In this document: positions 54,257 to 62,759 of the stretch, in pieces
Position numbering within the stretch: the stretch's first letter is position 1
Layout: each line of letters begins with the position of its first letter
Origin: JAJVHZ01 sp041395385
GTDB taxonomy: Bacteria; Pseudomonadota; Gammaproteobacteria; JAJPIJ01
Assembly: GCA_041395385.1 (NCBI GenBank)
Contig: JAWLAN010000015.1
Coordinates: 1 to 64,000 of the forward strand
Direction of reading: 5' to 3'
DNA: 64,000 nt
The notes under the pieces: model-generated
Seen by the model: only the letters and a program-made list of their open reading frames with translations
What the model was told of the DNA's origin: nothing
Database searches by the model: none
Made by a program: the position numbers and the translations under genes

Positions 54257-55701
54257 GGAATGTCCTTTGTCGCCGCGGGGGGCTCGGTCGCCGACCAGCC
54301 GCCGCCCAGGGCCTTGTACAAGCTTACGAGAGCCAGCACCCCGTCGGCGCGATTGCGGGCGAGAGTTTCCTCCAACAGCAGCACGTTGCGTTCGGTGTCG
54401 AGCACCGACTGGAAATCGATGAGGCCGGTGCTGTAGCGCAGGCGCGCGAGCTCCGCGGCGCTGCGGGCGGCGCCGACCGCACTGGCCAGCGCCTCGTTGC
54501 GATCGCGGTTGCGGGAGACATCGACCAGCGCGTTCTCCACCTCCTGCAAGGCGACCAGCACCGCCTGCTGGTAGGCGAGGAGCGCCTGCTCGCGCACCGC
54601 GTCCTGGATCTCCACCTGCGAGCGCAACCGACCGGCATCGAAGATTGGTGCGGTGACGCCGGCGAGCAGCGAATTGGTCACGGCGCCGCTGTCGCCGAGC
54701 GCCCCGAGCGTCAGTGCTTCCAGGCCGATCGAACCGGAGAGGCTGAAGGAAGGATAGCGCGCCGCCTCGGCCACGCCGACCCGTGCGGTCTCCGCCGCCA
54801 GCCTGCGCTCTGCCGCCCGCACGTCCGGACGCTGTCGCAGGGTGTCGGCCGGGATGCCGACGGCGATCTGCGCTGGCACCTCCGGCAGGTCGCCGGCCCC
54901 GGCCAGGCGCTCGTGCAGCGTGCCCGGGGGACGGCCCAGGAGCGTCTCCAGACCGTGTTCCGCGGCGGCCAGGTTGGTTTCGATAAACGGGATCTGGGCC
55001 CTGGTCTGTTCGCGGCTGCTGCGCGCCTGCTCGACATCCTGGCTGCTGACGAGGCCCGCCTGGGCGCGCCATTCCGTCAGCTGCAGCGTCTCGGATTGCG
55101 TGGCGAGATTGCCGTGTGCGATCCCGAGCAGGGCCTGCTGGGCGCGCACCTCGATATAGTTCGAGGCCACCTCCGCGGCCAGCGAGACCTGGGTCGCGTG
55201 CAGATCGGCCCGCGCGGCCTCGAGGTCTGCTTCGGCCGCCTCGACGCTACGCCGCACGCCCCCGAACACGTCGAGTTCCCAGCTGGCGTCGAAGCCGGCG
55301 CTGTAGAGCTCACGAGCTTCGCCGCCGCCGATCTCCTCGCTGGAGTCCGTGCGGCTCGCGTTGCCGGCTGCGTCCACGGCCGGATAGCGCTCGGAGGCGG
55401 CGACTGCGCGCCGGGCGCGGGACTCCCGCACCCTGGCCCGCGCGCTGCGCAGGTCGGGGTTCGCCCGCAGCCCCTCGGCCACCAGCTGCGCGAGCAGGGG
55501 GTCGTTGAGGCGGCGCCACCACTCACTGAGATCGCCGGCGGCTGCGGGCCGCGCCGTCGCCACGGTCGAGGTGTCGAGCTGGCTCCAACCGGCGGGCGCA
55601 TCCGGGTCCGGCGCGACGAAATCCGGCCCGACCGCCGAGCATCCCCACAGGCTGAATGCCGCGAGCACTGGCAGCGCGCATGCGTATCGAGGTGTTTCCA
55701 T
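54253..55701 (-). CDS. NodT-type outer-membrane efflux lipoprotein
   Basis: 482 residues from the ATG at 55701; ATGs at 55713 and 55731 are also in frame. The signal peptide METPRYACALPVLAAFSLWGC ends in a lipobox with C21. The body shows the two OEP repeats (LRANPDLRSARARVRESRARR and its C-terminal counterpart QQAVLVALQEVENALVDVSRN). It forms the TolC-like channel of the pump and leads the efflux operon. An insertion sequence lies about 200 bases upstream. Confidence 0.92.
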   Translation of the reverse strand: METPRYACALPVLAAFSLWGCSAVGPDFVAPDPDAPAGWSQLDTSTVATARPAAAGDLSEWWRRLNDPLLAQLVAEGLRANPDLRSARARVRESRARRAVAASERYPAVDAAGNASRTDSSEEIGGGEARELYSAGFDASWELDVFGGVRRSVEAAEADLEAARADLHATQVSLAAEVASNYIEVRAQQALLGIAHGNLATQSETLQLTEWRAQAGLVSSQDVEQARSSREQTRAQIPFIETNLAAAEHGLETLLGRPPGTLHERLAGAGDLPEVPAQIAVGIPADTLRQRPDVRAAERRLAAETARVGVAEAARYPSFSLSGSIGLEALTLGALGDSGAVTNSLLAGVTAPIFDAGRLRSQVEIQDAVREQALLAYQQAVLVALQEVENALVDVSRNRDRNEALASAVGAARSAAELARLRYSTGLIDFQSVLDTERNVLLLEETLARNRADGVLALVSLYKALGGGWSATEPPAATKDIP

Positions 55702-55898
55702 GGAGGCAGACATGGGGAACGAGGCGGTCATGATCGTACAAGCGGCCCGGGGCCATCTTGATCTCGGCGCAAGAGGATGTACGCGCCGGCGACCGCGGCG
55801 CAGGCGAAACCGTGCCCGCGACGACCCTGATCCGGTCGATTGCCGTCGTCGCCGGCCGATGCACGGGCACCGGCCCCGCCCGACGGACCGCAATAAAA

Positions 55899-55925
55899 GG
55901 TAATTCCTAACCTTTCCGGACCAGA
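55899..55925. repeat. left terminal inverted repeat of the IS
   Basis: Starts GGTAATTCCTAACC and ends CCGGACCAGA. It pairs with 56704-56730 with 23 of 27 bases identical. The transposase stop codon (55907-55909) lies inside it. Confidence 0.85.
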
Positions 55926-56686
55926 ATTGTGTTGATTTCGGAAATGCTCAGAGTCGTTAGTAGCCGTTTTAATAGGGGTTTCAGGTCCTCGTCGCGATGA
56001 TTGAACCGCCAGCAAACTTCGGCCAAGTAGATGTGGAAGAATTTCGTCGGTACCCCGCGATAGGGATAAAGCCAATTCTTCGCATAGCTCCAGAAGCCCT
56101 CGATGCCATTGATGTGGTCCCGTCCGAGCGGTCGGCCCTTCTCCTTGCGGATCATCACCTGCTCGCCCCGTGTCTTCAGCGTGGCGTAGGCCTGCCACTC
56201 GTCGGTGTAGTACAGCGAGCCCTCGCGAGTATTGGCCTGGATCTGGCGCATCACCTCCGCTTGGCTATGGGCGGCGATCGGCATCGCCTTGACCTGGCCG
56301 TTACGCTTGACCACGCCAAAGACGATCACTTTGCCCACCGCACCCCAGCCCCGTTTGCCGTATTTTGCCCCGCCAAAGGTCGTTTCGTCGCACTCCAGCG
56401 CGCCGCAGAACGGCTCCCGCAGCTGCTCTTCCCACGCACAACAGGCCCGACACAACCGGTAGAAACGCTCCATGCTGGCGGCGCTCGCCGGGGCGAGAAA
56501 GCGCTGCCGCCACACCGGTACGCCCAGGACAAACATCTCCAGCAGTCGCGCCTTCGTATGCCCCGGCAGTCGACTCGATGCCCACACGGAGGTCCAGCTG
56601 TAACGACGACCACAGCCGCGACATTTCCGCCGGCCATCGGCCAGCCGATACGCTCTGGCGTAACCGCATTCAGGACATCTTTTCAT
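55907..56686 (-). CDS. IS1595 family transposase
   Basis: 259 residues. The N-terminal zinc ribbon (CPECGYARAYRL..CRGCGRRY) and the DDE-type catalytic segments ECDETTFGG, YYTDEWQAYATL and HINGIEGFWSYAKNWLYPYRG are the marks of IS1595/ISXO2-like transposases. The frame is unbroken, so the element may still be active. It is the only mobile-element gene in the window. Confidence 0.93.
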   Translation of the reverse strand: MKRCPECGYARAYRLADGRRKCRGCGRRYSWTSVWASSRLPGHTKARLLEMFVLGVPVWRQRFLAPASAASMERFYRLCRACCAWEEQLREPFCGALECDETTFGGAKYGKRGWGAVGKVIVFGVVKRNGQVKAMPIAAHSQAEVMRQIQANTREGSLYYTDEWQAYATLKTRGEQVMIRKEKGRPLGRDHINGIEGFWSYAKNWLYPYRGVPTKFFHIYLAEVCWRFNHRDEDLKPLLKRLLTTLSISEINTILVRKG

Positions 56687-56703
56687 CTTCGGACCAGTCT
56701 AAA

Positions 56704-56730
56704 TCTGGTCCGGTTTGGTTAGGAGTTACC
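56704..56730. repeat. right terminal inverted repeat of the IS
   Basis: Reads TCTGGTCCGG at its inner end and AGGAGTTACC at its outer end. It contains AGGAG, which may serve as ribosome-binding site of the adjacent nuclease gene. Confidence 0.85.
56721..56725 (+). promoter_or_regulatory. ribosome-binding site inside the IS end
   Basis: AGGAG, a full Shine-Dalgarno match, lies 7 bases before a TTG at 56733 that starts the nuclease frame. It belongs to the IS right repeat, so the insertion seems to provide the translation signal. Confidence 0.5.
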
Positions 56731-56732
56731 TT

Positions 56733-57521
56733 TTGTTTTGCCCGTCCGCCGCCGCCGCATGGGCGATCCTGCTCGTGTCGGCCAGCCCTGTCGCGGCCGA
56801 CGGCTGCGGCGTCGATGGCTACGACCGGAGCGCGGTCATCGCAACCGTAATCGATGGTGACACCGTGCGCCTGCGCGACGGATCCGCGGTGCGCCTGCTC
56901 GGCATCAATGCCCCGGAACTCGCCCACGAGGAGCGCGATCCCGAGGCATACGCCGTCCAAAGCCGGCAGTTTCTGCGCCGTCATCTGCCGGTCGGCAGTC
57001 GCGTCGGGCTGGTCCTTGACGAACGGCGCCACGACCGGCACCACCGCCTGCTGGCGCACGTTTTCCGCATCGCCGACGGCGAGAACGTCCAGGCGCTGAT
57101 GCTCGCCGGCGGGATGGCCGCGCAGTTCACGGTCCCGCCGAACGAACGGTTCATCGATTGTTACAGTTCGCGGGAGGAACATGCACGCCGGATCGGTGCC
57201 GGTGTCTGGACGGAGTTTCGGGCGCAGCCCGCCCGGCGCTCGCCCGGCCGCGAGGGATCCTTCGTGCAGCTGGTGGACGACATTCGCCTCGTGCACTCAT
57301 TCCGGCGTGGTATCCGACTGCAGATGGGCTCGGGCTTGGAAGTCTTTATCGACCGGCGTGACTTGCGCTATTTTCGTGGCCTGGAGCCCGAAAGTTGGCA
57401 GGGGCGGCGCGCGCATGTGCGCGGCTATGTTGGAAGACGCGAGGGTCGCCCCAGCGTGCGACTTCGACATCGGTCCAACATCCGGTTCATCGAGCGACTG
57501 AATGGGAGGCCATCATCATGA
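56733..57521 (+). CDS. secreted staphylococcal-nuclease-type protein
   Basis: 262 residues from a TTG at 56733; a TTG at 56715, inside the IS end, is also open. No ATG exists before the signal peptide (SAAAAWAILLVSASPVAADG), so the native start may have been replaced by the insertion. The nuclease domain has VIDGDTVRLRDGSAVRLLGINAPELAHEE and DRHHRLLAHVFRIADGENVQALMLAGG with the catalytic Asp, Glu and Arg. A second region (from about residue 175, RLVHSFRRGIRLQMGSG to RPSVRLRHRSNIRFIE) looks like an OB-fold. It overlaps the M48 gene by 4 bases. Confidence 0.85.
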   Translation: MFCPSAAAAWAILLVSASPVAADGCGVDGYDRSAVIATVIDGDTVRLRDGSAVRLLGINAPELAHEERDPEAYAVQSRQFLRRHLPVGSRVGLVLDERRHDRHHRLLAHVFRIADGENVQALMLAGGMAAQFTVPPNERFIDCYSSREEHARRIGAGVWTEFRAQPARRSPGREGSFVQLVDDIRLVHSFRRGIRLQMGSGLEVFIDRRDLRYFRGLEPESWQGRRAHVRGYVGRREGRPSVRLRHRSNIRFIERLNGRPSS

Positions 57522-58990
57522 GACACACTACCCGCCTGCTCGCAATCCTCGGCCTCGCCGCCATCATCCTCGCCAGCGGCTGCGCCACCAACCCGGTCAG
57601 CAAGCGCTCCGAGTTCGTCCTGATGTCCGAGGAACAGGAACTGGCCCTTGGCCGCCAGATGCACGCGGAAGTCCTGCAGGAATACGGGGAGTACAAGGAC
57701 CCGAAGCTGCAGGCTTATGTCCAGCAGGTCGGCGAACGGGTGGCGGCGCTGAGCGACCGTCCCCAGCTCATCTACCGCTTCACGGTCCTCGACAGCCCGG
57801 AGGTCAATGCCTTTGCGCTGCCCGGCGGCTACATCTATATCACACGCGGGATCATGGCCTATTTCAATTCGGAGGCCGAGTTGGCCGCCGTCCTAGGCCA
57901 TGAGATCGGACACGTCACGGCGCGCCACGCGGTACGCCAGTACACCGCCGCGCAGGCCACGGGAATACTAGCGACTATCGGCTCGATCTTCGTGCCCGGG
58001 CTCGGCTCCTACGGTGGCAGCCAGCTCGTCAACGTCCTGGGTACTGCGCTTTTGCGCGGCTATGGGCGCGAACACGAACTGGAGGCCGACGGGCTGGGCG
58101 CGAAATACATGGCCAAGGAGGGCTACGACCCGATGGCCATGCTCAACGTGCTCGGCACACTGAAGAATCAGGAGATCCTCGAGAACCAGATCGCCAAGCA
58201 GGAGGGGCGCGAACCACGCGTCTACCACGGCGTGTTTTCCACGCACCCCGACAACGACACGCGCCTGCAGGAGGTGGTGGGGGCCGCGCGGCAATTGCAG
58301 GCCGGCGGCGCCAAGCGACTCGACCGCGACCGCTACTACTCCCACATCGACGGAATGATCGTCGGCGACAGCCCGCGCGAAGGGTTCGTGCGCGGGAATG
58401 CCTTTTATCATCCCGAGCTCGGCTTCGGGATGCGCTTTCCGAGCGGCTGGAGCGTGAAGAATTACCCGAACCGCGTCCTGTTCGTCGCCCCGGGGGGCAA
58501 GGCGATAATGCAGATGGGCGCGGAGGACCTCAACAAGCGCATGTCGCCCAAGCAGTTCATGACGGACAAGATGGGACTGAAAAAGCTCTCCTATGACGGA
58601 GCGATCAGCCCGGCAGGACTCGACGGCTACACCGCGGTGGCGCCGGCACGCACCAGCAAAGGGACCCGCGAAGCGCGCTTCTCGGTGGTCTTCTACGACA
58701 AGAAGGCCTATATGTTCGCCGGGGTGGTCGACTCTGGCGGCAGTGTCGCGGTCTACGACAACGCGTTTCTCGATACCGTCAGTTCGTTTCACCCGCTGAC
58801 GGCGCAGGAGCGCGAATCGCTCAAACCGCTGCATCTGCGGATTGCGCCGGCCGCGGCCGGAGACACCTTCGGAAAACTGGCGAGGGAATCGCCATATGAA
58901 ACCAATGCCGAGGCGAGGCTGCGTCTGATGAACGGCTACTTCCGGGGCGGAGAGGTCCCGACCGGGGACCTGATGAAGGTCGTCGAATAG
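57518..58990 (+). CDS. M48 family metalloprotease lipoprotein
   Basis: 490 residues from the ATG at 57518, overlapping the nuclease stop. The lipobox (LASGC, C22) makes it a lipoprotein. The zinc site is HEIGH at 128-132 with the third ligand in HELEADGLGAKYMA. The N-terminal half resembles BepA/LoiP-like proteases; the C-terminal half (GMIVGDSPREGFVRG, GMRFPSGWSVKNYP and a LysM-like end) is an added substrate-binding region. It probably acts in outer-membrane protein quality control. Confidence 0.92.
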   Translation: MRHTTRLLAILGLAAIILASGCATNPVSKRSEFVLMSEEQELALGRQMHAEVLQEYGEYKDPKLQAYVQQVGERVAALSDRPQLIYRFTVLDSPEVNAFALPGGYIYITRGIMAYFNSEAELAAVLGHEIGHVTARHAVRQYTAAQATGILATIGSIFVPGLGSYGGSQLVNVLGTALLRGYGREHELEADGLGAKYMAKEGYDPMAMLNVLGTLKNQEILENQIAKQEGREPRVYHGVFSTHPDNDTRLQEVVGAARQLQAGGAKRLDRDRYYSHIDGMIVGDSPREGFVRGNAFYHPELGFGMRFPSGWSVKNYPNRVLFVAPGGKAIMQMGAEDLNKRMSPKQFMTDKMGLKKLSYDGAISPAGLDGYTAVAPARTSKGTREARFSVVFYDKKAYMFAGVVDSGGSVAVYDNAFLDTVSSFHPLTAQERESLKPLHLRIAPAAAGDTFGKLARESPYETNAEARLRLMNGYFRGGEVPTGDLMKVVE

Positions 58991-59606
58991 GCTGCGCCGG
59001 GCCAGCCCCGCAAGGCATTGCGCGGCGCCCTCGGGGCTTGACAATTCCCGCTTGGCGAGATCTGTGGATAACTCTGTTGAAATGCTGCGCCTATCGGCGG
59101 GATAGGCCGGTCGGGAGGTGCGGCCGTATCGTGTCGGCCATCAGGATCAGCGATTTATTCTTAATCAGAACAATTAGTTAATTTCGCCGCTCTCGGTTCC
59201 TGCGGGGCTTTTTCGCTAACTCATTCTCCCAAGAGGAGAATTTTCCCGGTGTGCATAACTGGGCGGGCCGCGGGAACTTAGCGCCCTCGGGGTAGTCTCA
59301 TTTGGCACGTTCCTCATGAACGTGTCCTGCTCAATATCCTCCCAGAGCGGGACGTAAAGCCCGGTCTCCCCAGCCGGGCGGTTTGGCCCCGGGACGAAAA
59401 TATTCCCCCCTATGTGATTTCTCCCGGGGCCTTCTTTATCCCCGCGTATCACCCCGTTGCTGCGATCTGTCGCGTCATTGACCTGACTCAAGCGCGGCCC
59501 CGGCCGGCGCCGTGGTCATCGGCGATCCGCATCCCAATGCGCAGGCTCATGGTGTATGCTTTTGATTCTAACGGTTACTCAACGAGAACAAATCCGAGAT
59601 TCCAGC
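58991..59606. other. 616-base gap with hairpin-rich, AT-shifted core
   Basis: No credible gene. It holds a perfect DnaA-box-like TGTGGATAA (59063-59071), an AT-rich patch at 59150-59205 unlike the surrounding GC content, and from 59223 to 59440 five inverted repeats in a row (see the findings). A 91-codon minus-strand frame (59491-59216) crosses the structured part but has odd codon use and no similarity I recognise. The cytochrome c4 promoter probably lies near 59545-59570 (TATGCT). Confidence 0.55.
59385..59440 (+). terminator. possible terminator of a structured RNA
   Basis: GGCCCCGGGA (59385-59394) pairs perfectly with TCCCGGGGCC (59422-59431) across a 27-base loop, followed by TTCTTTATC. 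The long loop makes it less certain than the groESL terminator. Confidence 0.4.
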
Positions 59607-60206
59607 ATGCATCGGCCTTTCCTCGCGTGGTTTTTTGTCCTATCACTGGCAGTCAACCTTCCGTTCGCGTATGCCCAGGGTGGCAGGGAAAAAGCGGCCG
59701 CCTGCGCCGCGTGTCACGGCGCCGACGGTAACAGCGCCAACGCCGAGTGGCCGAAGCTTGCCGGGCAGCACGCGGCCTATATCCGTGCGCAGCTTTCCGC
59801 CTTCAAGTCGGGCGCGCGCCAGAACGCGCTCATGAGTCCGATGGCGACCGGCCTGAGCGAGGAGGACATGACGCTGCTGGCGGAGTTCTTCTCCGGCCAG
59901 AACATACAGCCCGGCACGGCAAAGAAGGAGTTGCTGGACGCCGGCCAGAAGATCTACCGCGGCGGCAACGCGGCGACCGGGGTCCCGGCCTGCATGGCTT
60001 GCCATGGCCCGCGCGGGTCGGGAAATCCTGCCTCCGGTTATCCCGCGCTCCACGGGCAGCACGCCGTCTACACGGCGAACCAACTGAAGGCGTACAAGAA
60101 CGGCGAACGCACCACGGACGCCAATTCGGTCATGCGCGCCATCGCCGGGCGTATGAGCAGTGCCGAGATCGAAGCGGTCGCCTCCTATCTGGAGGGACTG
60201 CACTAG
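59607..60206 (+). CDS. cytochrome c4, dihaem
   Basis: 199 residues from the ATG at 59607. The signal peptide MHRPFLAWFFVLSLAVNLPFAYAQ is followed by two cytochrome c domains with haem sites CAACH and CMACH and the axial-methionine regions (ALMSPMATGLSEED; NSVMRAIAGRMSSAE). It carries electrons to terminal oxidases in the periplasm. The order c4-dsbA-GGDEF matches Pseudomonas and its relatives. Confidence 0.95.
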   Translation: MHRPFLAWFFVLSLAVNLPFAYAQGGREKAAACAACHGADGNSANAEWPKLAGQHAAYIRAQLSAFKSGARQNALMSPMATGLSEEDMTLLAEFFSGQNIQPGTAKKELLDAGQKIYRGGNAATGVPACMACHGPRGSGNPASGYPALHGQHAVYTANQLKAYKNGERTTDANSVMRAIAGRMSSAEIEAVASYLEGLH

Positions 60207-60328
60207 CGGCGGGATTGCCAGCGCCTGCGCGGCAGCGCGACAGGCGTTGCGGATCCAGACCGTTATCGCCAGTGCAACCGGCGGCGGGAGGAAACTTTTC
60301 TCCGCGGCCCCATCTCCAAGGAACCACT

Positions 60329-61036
60329 ATGAAGAGACTTCTCGCTGGCCTTGCCGCCGTTGCCGGTGTTGGAATCCTGACCGCTTCGCTGTGGACCAGC
60401 GCCGAGGAAACGGCGTCCGACACGGCGGTCGCAGCCCCATCACCCAATACCGTAATCGTTTTGGAGGAGGGCAAGAATTTCCGTACCGTGAGTCCTCCTC
60501 AGCCCACCCAGTCGGGCGGCCAGATAGAGGTCATGGAAATATTCTGGTACGGCTGTCCCCATTGTCACGATTTCGAACCATACCTGCTCAAGTGGCTAGA
60601 AACCAAGCCCGCTGATGTCGCGTTCCGTCGGATGCCCGGGATATTCCGGGAATCCTGGATACCAGCGGCCAGGGCTTTCTACACCGCCGAGACCCTGGGC
60701 GTGTTCGACACGATGCACCCCGCGCTGTTCAAGGCCATACACGAGGAACAGCTCGGACCCTCGACGAACGAGGAGTGGAGCAAGTTCTTCGGCGAGCTTG
60801 GCGTCCCGGAGGCGGATTTCGCACAGGCGTGGGATTCCGTGGAGGTGGCGAAAAAGGTCCGCGAGACCATGGCTCAGGTGCAGAATTACGGCATCGAGGG
60901 CGTTCCGGCCGTGGTTGTGGCAGGCAGGTATCAGACCTCTGCGGGCATGGAGGGAGTGGGCAGCTTCGAAACCATGCTTAAAGTTGTCAGTGCGTTGGTC
61001 GATAAGGCTCGTACAGAGGCCAAGCCGGCCGAGTAG
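60329..61036 (+). CDS. dsbA: thiol:disulfide interchange protein DsbA
   Basis: 235 residues from the ATG at 60329. A hydrophobic N-terminus (LLAGLAAVAGVGILTASLW) and a linker of about 40 residues precede the thioredoxin fold with active site FWYGCPHCHDFEP and the cis-Pro loop GIEGVPAVVVAGRYQT. The N-terminus looks like either an uncleaved anchor or a signal peptide with an Ala-rich site. It introduces disulfides into exported proteins. Confidence 0.95.
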   Translation: MKRLLAGLAAVAGVGILTASLWTSAEETASDTAVAAPSPNTVIVLEEGKNFRTVSPPQPTQSGGQIEVMEIFWYGCPHCHDFEPYLLKWLETKPADVAFRRMPGIFRESWIPAARAFYTAETLGVFDTMHPALFKAIHEEQLGPSTNEEWSKFFGELGVPEADFAQAWDSVEVAKKVRETMAQVQNYGIEGVPAVVVAGRYQTSAGMEGVGSFETMLKVVSALVDKARTEAKPAE

Positions 61037-61211
61037 TCGTACGGCGCGATCGCCAGTCCTTCCGGGGGCAGTCCCGCCGCCCCGTCCGATGCTGGGGAAG
61101 TTCGACGCATTCTTGCTCGGTCAGGCCGTCACCGCTCAGGCGCCGCGACGGCCGGTTCGCTACAGGCTTGGAGGAGAGTTGTTTGGCTCAGCTACCAGGC
61201 CAGGAAGCGAC

Positions 61212-62750
61212 ATGGAATCGACCACATCACGCCTCGGCGCGCTCTTGAGAGACAGTCGCAATGACGCAGCGGCGGAGCTCGCACGGATCCAGCGTTCGCT
61301 GCTCAAGCTCGCCTTCGCGCTGAGCGGGCGCAGCACGGAGCTGGACCGGGTGCTCGCGAAACTCACCAACGCGCTGCGCAGCGGCGAGCGCAACGTCAAC
61401 GTGACCGGCATCGTTGACGAGATCATCACCGCGATCGGGCAGGAGGATCTCTCCGTCACGCGCAAGAACGCCTCGCTGGTTACCGCGCGCTCGGTTGCCG
61501 CGCAGTTCATCGATGCCTTGGCGGAAGCGGTCGCACCGCCGGTTCCAGAGGAAATCGCCAACGGCAAGACCCGCCTCGAGCACGTCGAGAATGACCGCGC
61601 ACTACTTGCCCTGACCTCGACCCTGGCGCAGGCGCTCGCCGGGAGCCTCGTTCAGGTCCACAAGGATGCGGCCAACGATGGCAGCGGGCTTGCGCTGCTG
61701 CTGCAGACCCTTAACCAACTCCACTTCCCCGAATCCCTGACCGGCGGCGTGTGCGCCTTGCGCACACGCCTGGCGGAGCCTCCGCCACCGACGGATGCCG
61801 AGGCGACGCGCGCCGTGGCCGAACTCATCACCGCCGCGCAGGTAGAGGCGCAGCAGGAGTCGGATCGCCTGAGCGCGTTCTTGCGACAGGTTGCGGTCAA
61901 GATTGCACATCTCCAGCAGCAGCTTCACTACGTGAACGAGTCGCGCTGCGCGTCGATCCGCGAAAGCGAGGCGATGTCGGAGAACGTCGTGGGATACGTG
62001 AACGACATACGCAGCAGCGTCGAGGTCGTCGACGACATACACGCGCTGAAGGCCAGCATCGCGGGCAACCTCGAATCGCTGCACAAGGGCGTGGATGAGT
62101 TCATGACGTCGGCGCGGGAGCGCAGCGAGCAGACCGAGGAACTGCTTACGCTGCTGAACGGGCAGCTGCACACGCTGGAAGGGGAGACCAAGAAACTCCG
62201 CGAGGGGATAGAACAGGAGCGCGAACGCGCCAGCACCGACGCTCTCACCGGGGTGGCGAACCGCCTCGGCTTCGAGGCCTTCCACGCCCACGAGTTCGCG
62301 CGCTGGCAGCGTTACGGCGGAGACCTCTCGCTCATCATCGGTGACATCGACCATTTCAAGCTCATCAACGACGAACACGGGCATCTGGCCGGGGACAAGG
62401 TACTGAAAACGGTCGCAGACCAATTGCGCTCCCAGCTTCGCGAATCCGATCTGATGGCGCGCTACGGCGGAGAGGAGTTCGTCGTTCTGCTCCCCAACAC
62501 CAGCCTCGATCAAGCCAACGCCGTTGCCGAGAAGCTGCGTCGCCATCTGGAGTGCTGCCGCTTTCATTCGCGCGAGAAGATCGTTCCGGTGACCTTGTCG
62601 GCAGGCGTTGCCACCTACCGCACGGGAGACGGCAAGGACGCCGCGCTCGAGCGTGCAGACCGCGCGCTGTACCTCGCCAAGCGCATGGGGAGAAACCGGA
62701 TCGCCAGCGAGGGCGACCTCCAACAGCGCGACCAGACGGTCGCGGGCTGA
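61212..62750 (+). CDS. GGDEF diguanylate cyclase
   Basis: 512 residues from the ATG at 61212, with AGGAAG upstream. The first 330 residues are helical and hydrophilic (coiled-coil-like, for example EQTEELLTLLNGQLHTLEGETKKLREGIEQERER), with no membrane helix. The C-terminal GGDEF domain has the active motif YGGEEFVVLL and, five residues before it, the RESD inhibitory site, so it should make cyclic di-GMP with product feedback. The input signal of the N-terminal region is unknown. Confidence 0.93.
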   Translation: MESTTSRLGALLRDSRNDAAAELARIQRSLLKLAFALSGRSTELDRVLAKLTNALRSGERNVNVTGIVDEIITAIGQEDLSVTRKNASLVTARSVAAQFIDALAEAVAPPVPEEIANGKTRLEHVENDRALLALTSTLAQALAGSLVQVHKDAANDGSGLALLLQTLNQLHFPESLTGGVCALRTRLAEPPPPTDAEATRAVAELITAAQVEAQQESDRLSAFLRQVAVKIAHLQQQLHYVNESRCASIRESEAMSENVVGYVNDIRSSVEVVDDIHALKASIAGNLESLHKGVDEFMTSARERSEQTEELLTLLNGQLHTLEGETKKLREGIEQERERASTDALTGVANRLGFEAFHAHEFARWQRYGGDLSLIIGDIDHFKLINDEHGHLAGDKVLKTVADQLRSQLRESDLMARYGGEEFVVLLPNTSLDQANAVAEKLRRHLECCRFHSREKIVPVTLSAGVATYRTGDGKDAALERADRALYLAKRMGRNRIASEGDLQQRDQTVAG

Positions 62751-62759
62751 CGGCTTTAA

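Larger units (their letters stand above)
55899..56730 (-). mobile_element. insertion sequence, IS1595 type
   Basis: An 832-base element bounded by imperfect 27-base inverted repeats (55899-55925 and 56704-56730, four mismatches), with an AAAA/TTTT extension just outside. It holds one transposase gene on the minus strand. No convincing target duplication is seen (left flank CAATAAAA, right flank TTTTGTTT). It sits between the divergent efflux operon and nuclease gene. Confidence 0.85.

Noticed and set aside
54257..55072. N-terminal extension of the MacA-type adaptor frame
   Set aside because: Arg/Gly-rich sequence inside the coding region of the NodT gene; the true start is the coupled ATG at 54256.
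54070..55761. Long open frame antisense to the NodT gene
   Set aside because: Shadow frame; the efflux lipoprotein has a signal peptide and OEP repeats.
55891..56738. 8-base target duplication around the IS
   Set aside because: Flanks CAATAAAA and TTTTGTTT are not direct repeats.
59340..59395. Resemblance to the c-di-GMP-I (GEMM) riboswitch around GGGACGTAAAGCC
   Set aside because: The core string is close, but the upstream GGCAAACC strand and the GAAA tetraloop are missing, and the stem before it has a 12-base loop.
59216..59491. 91-codon minus-strand open frame across the structured gap
   Set aside because: Its codon use differs from all neighbours, it has no family match I know, and it coincides with RNA-like inverted repeats.
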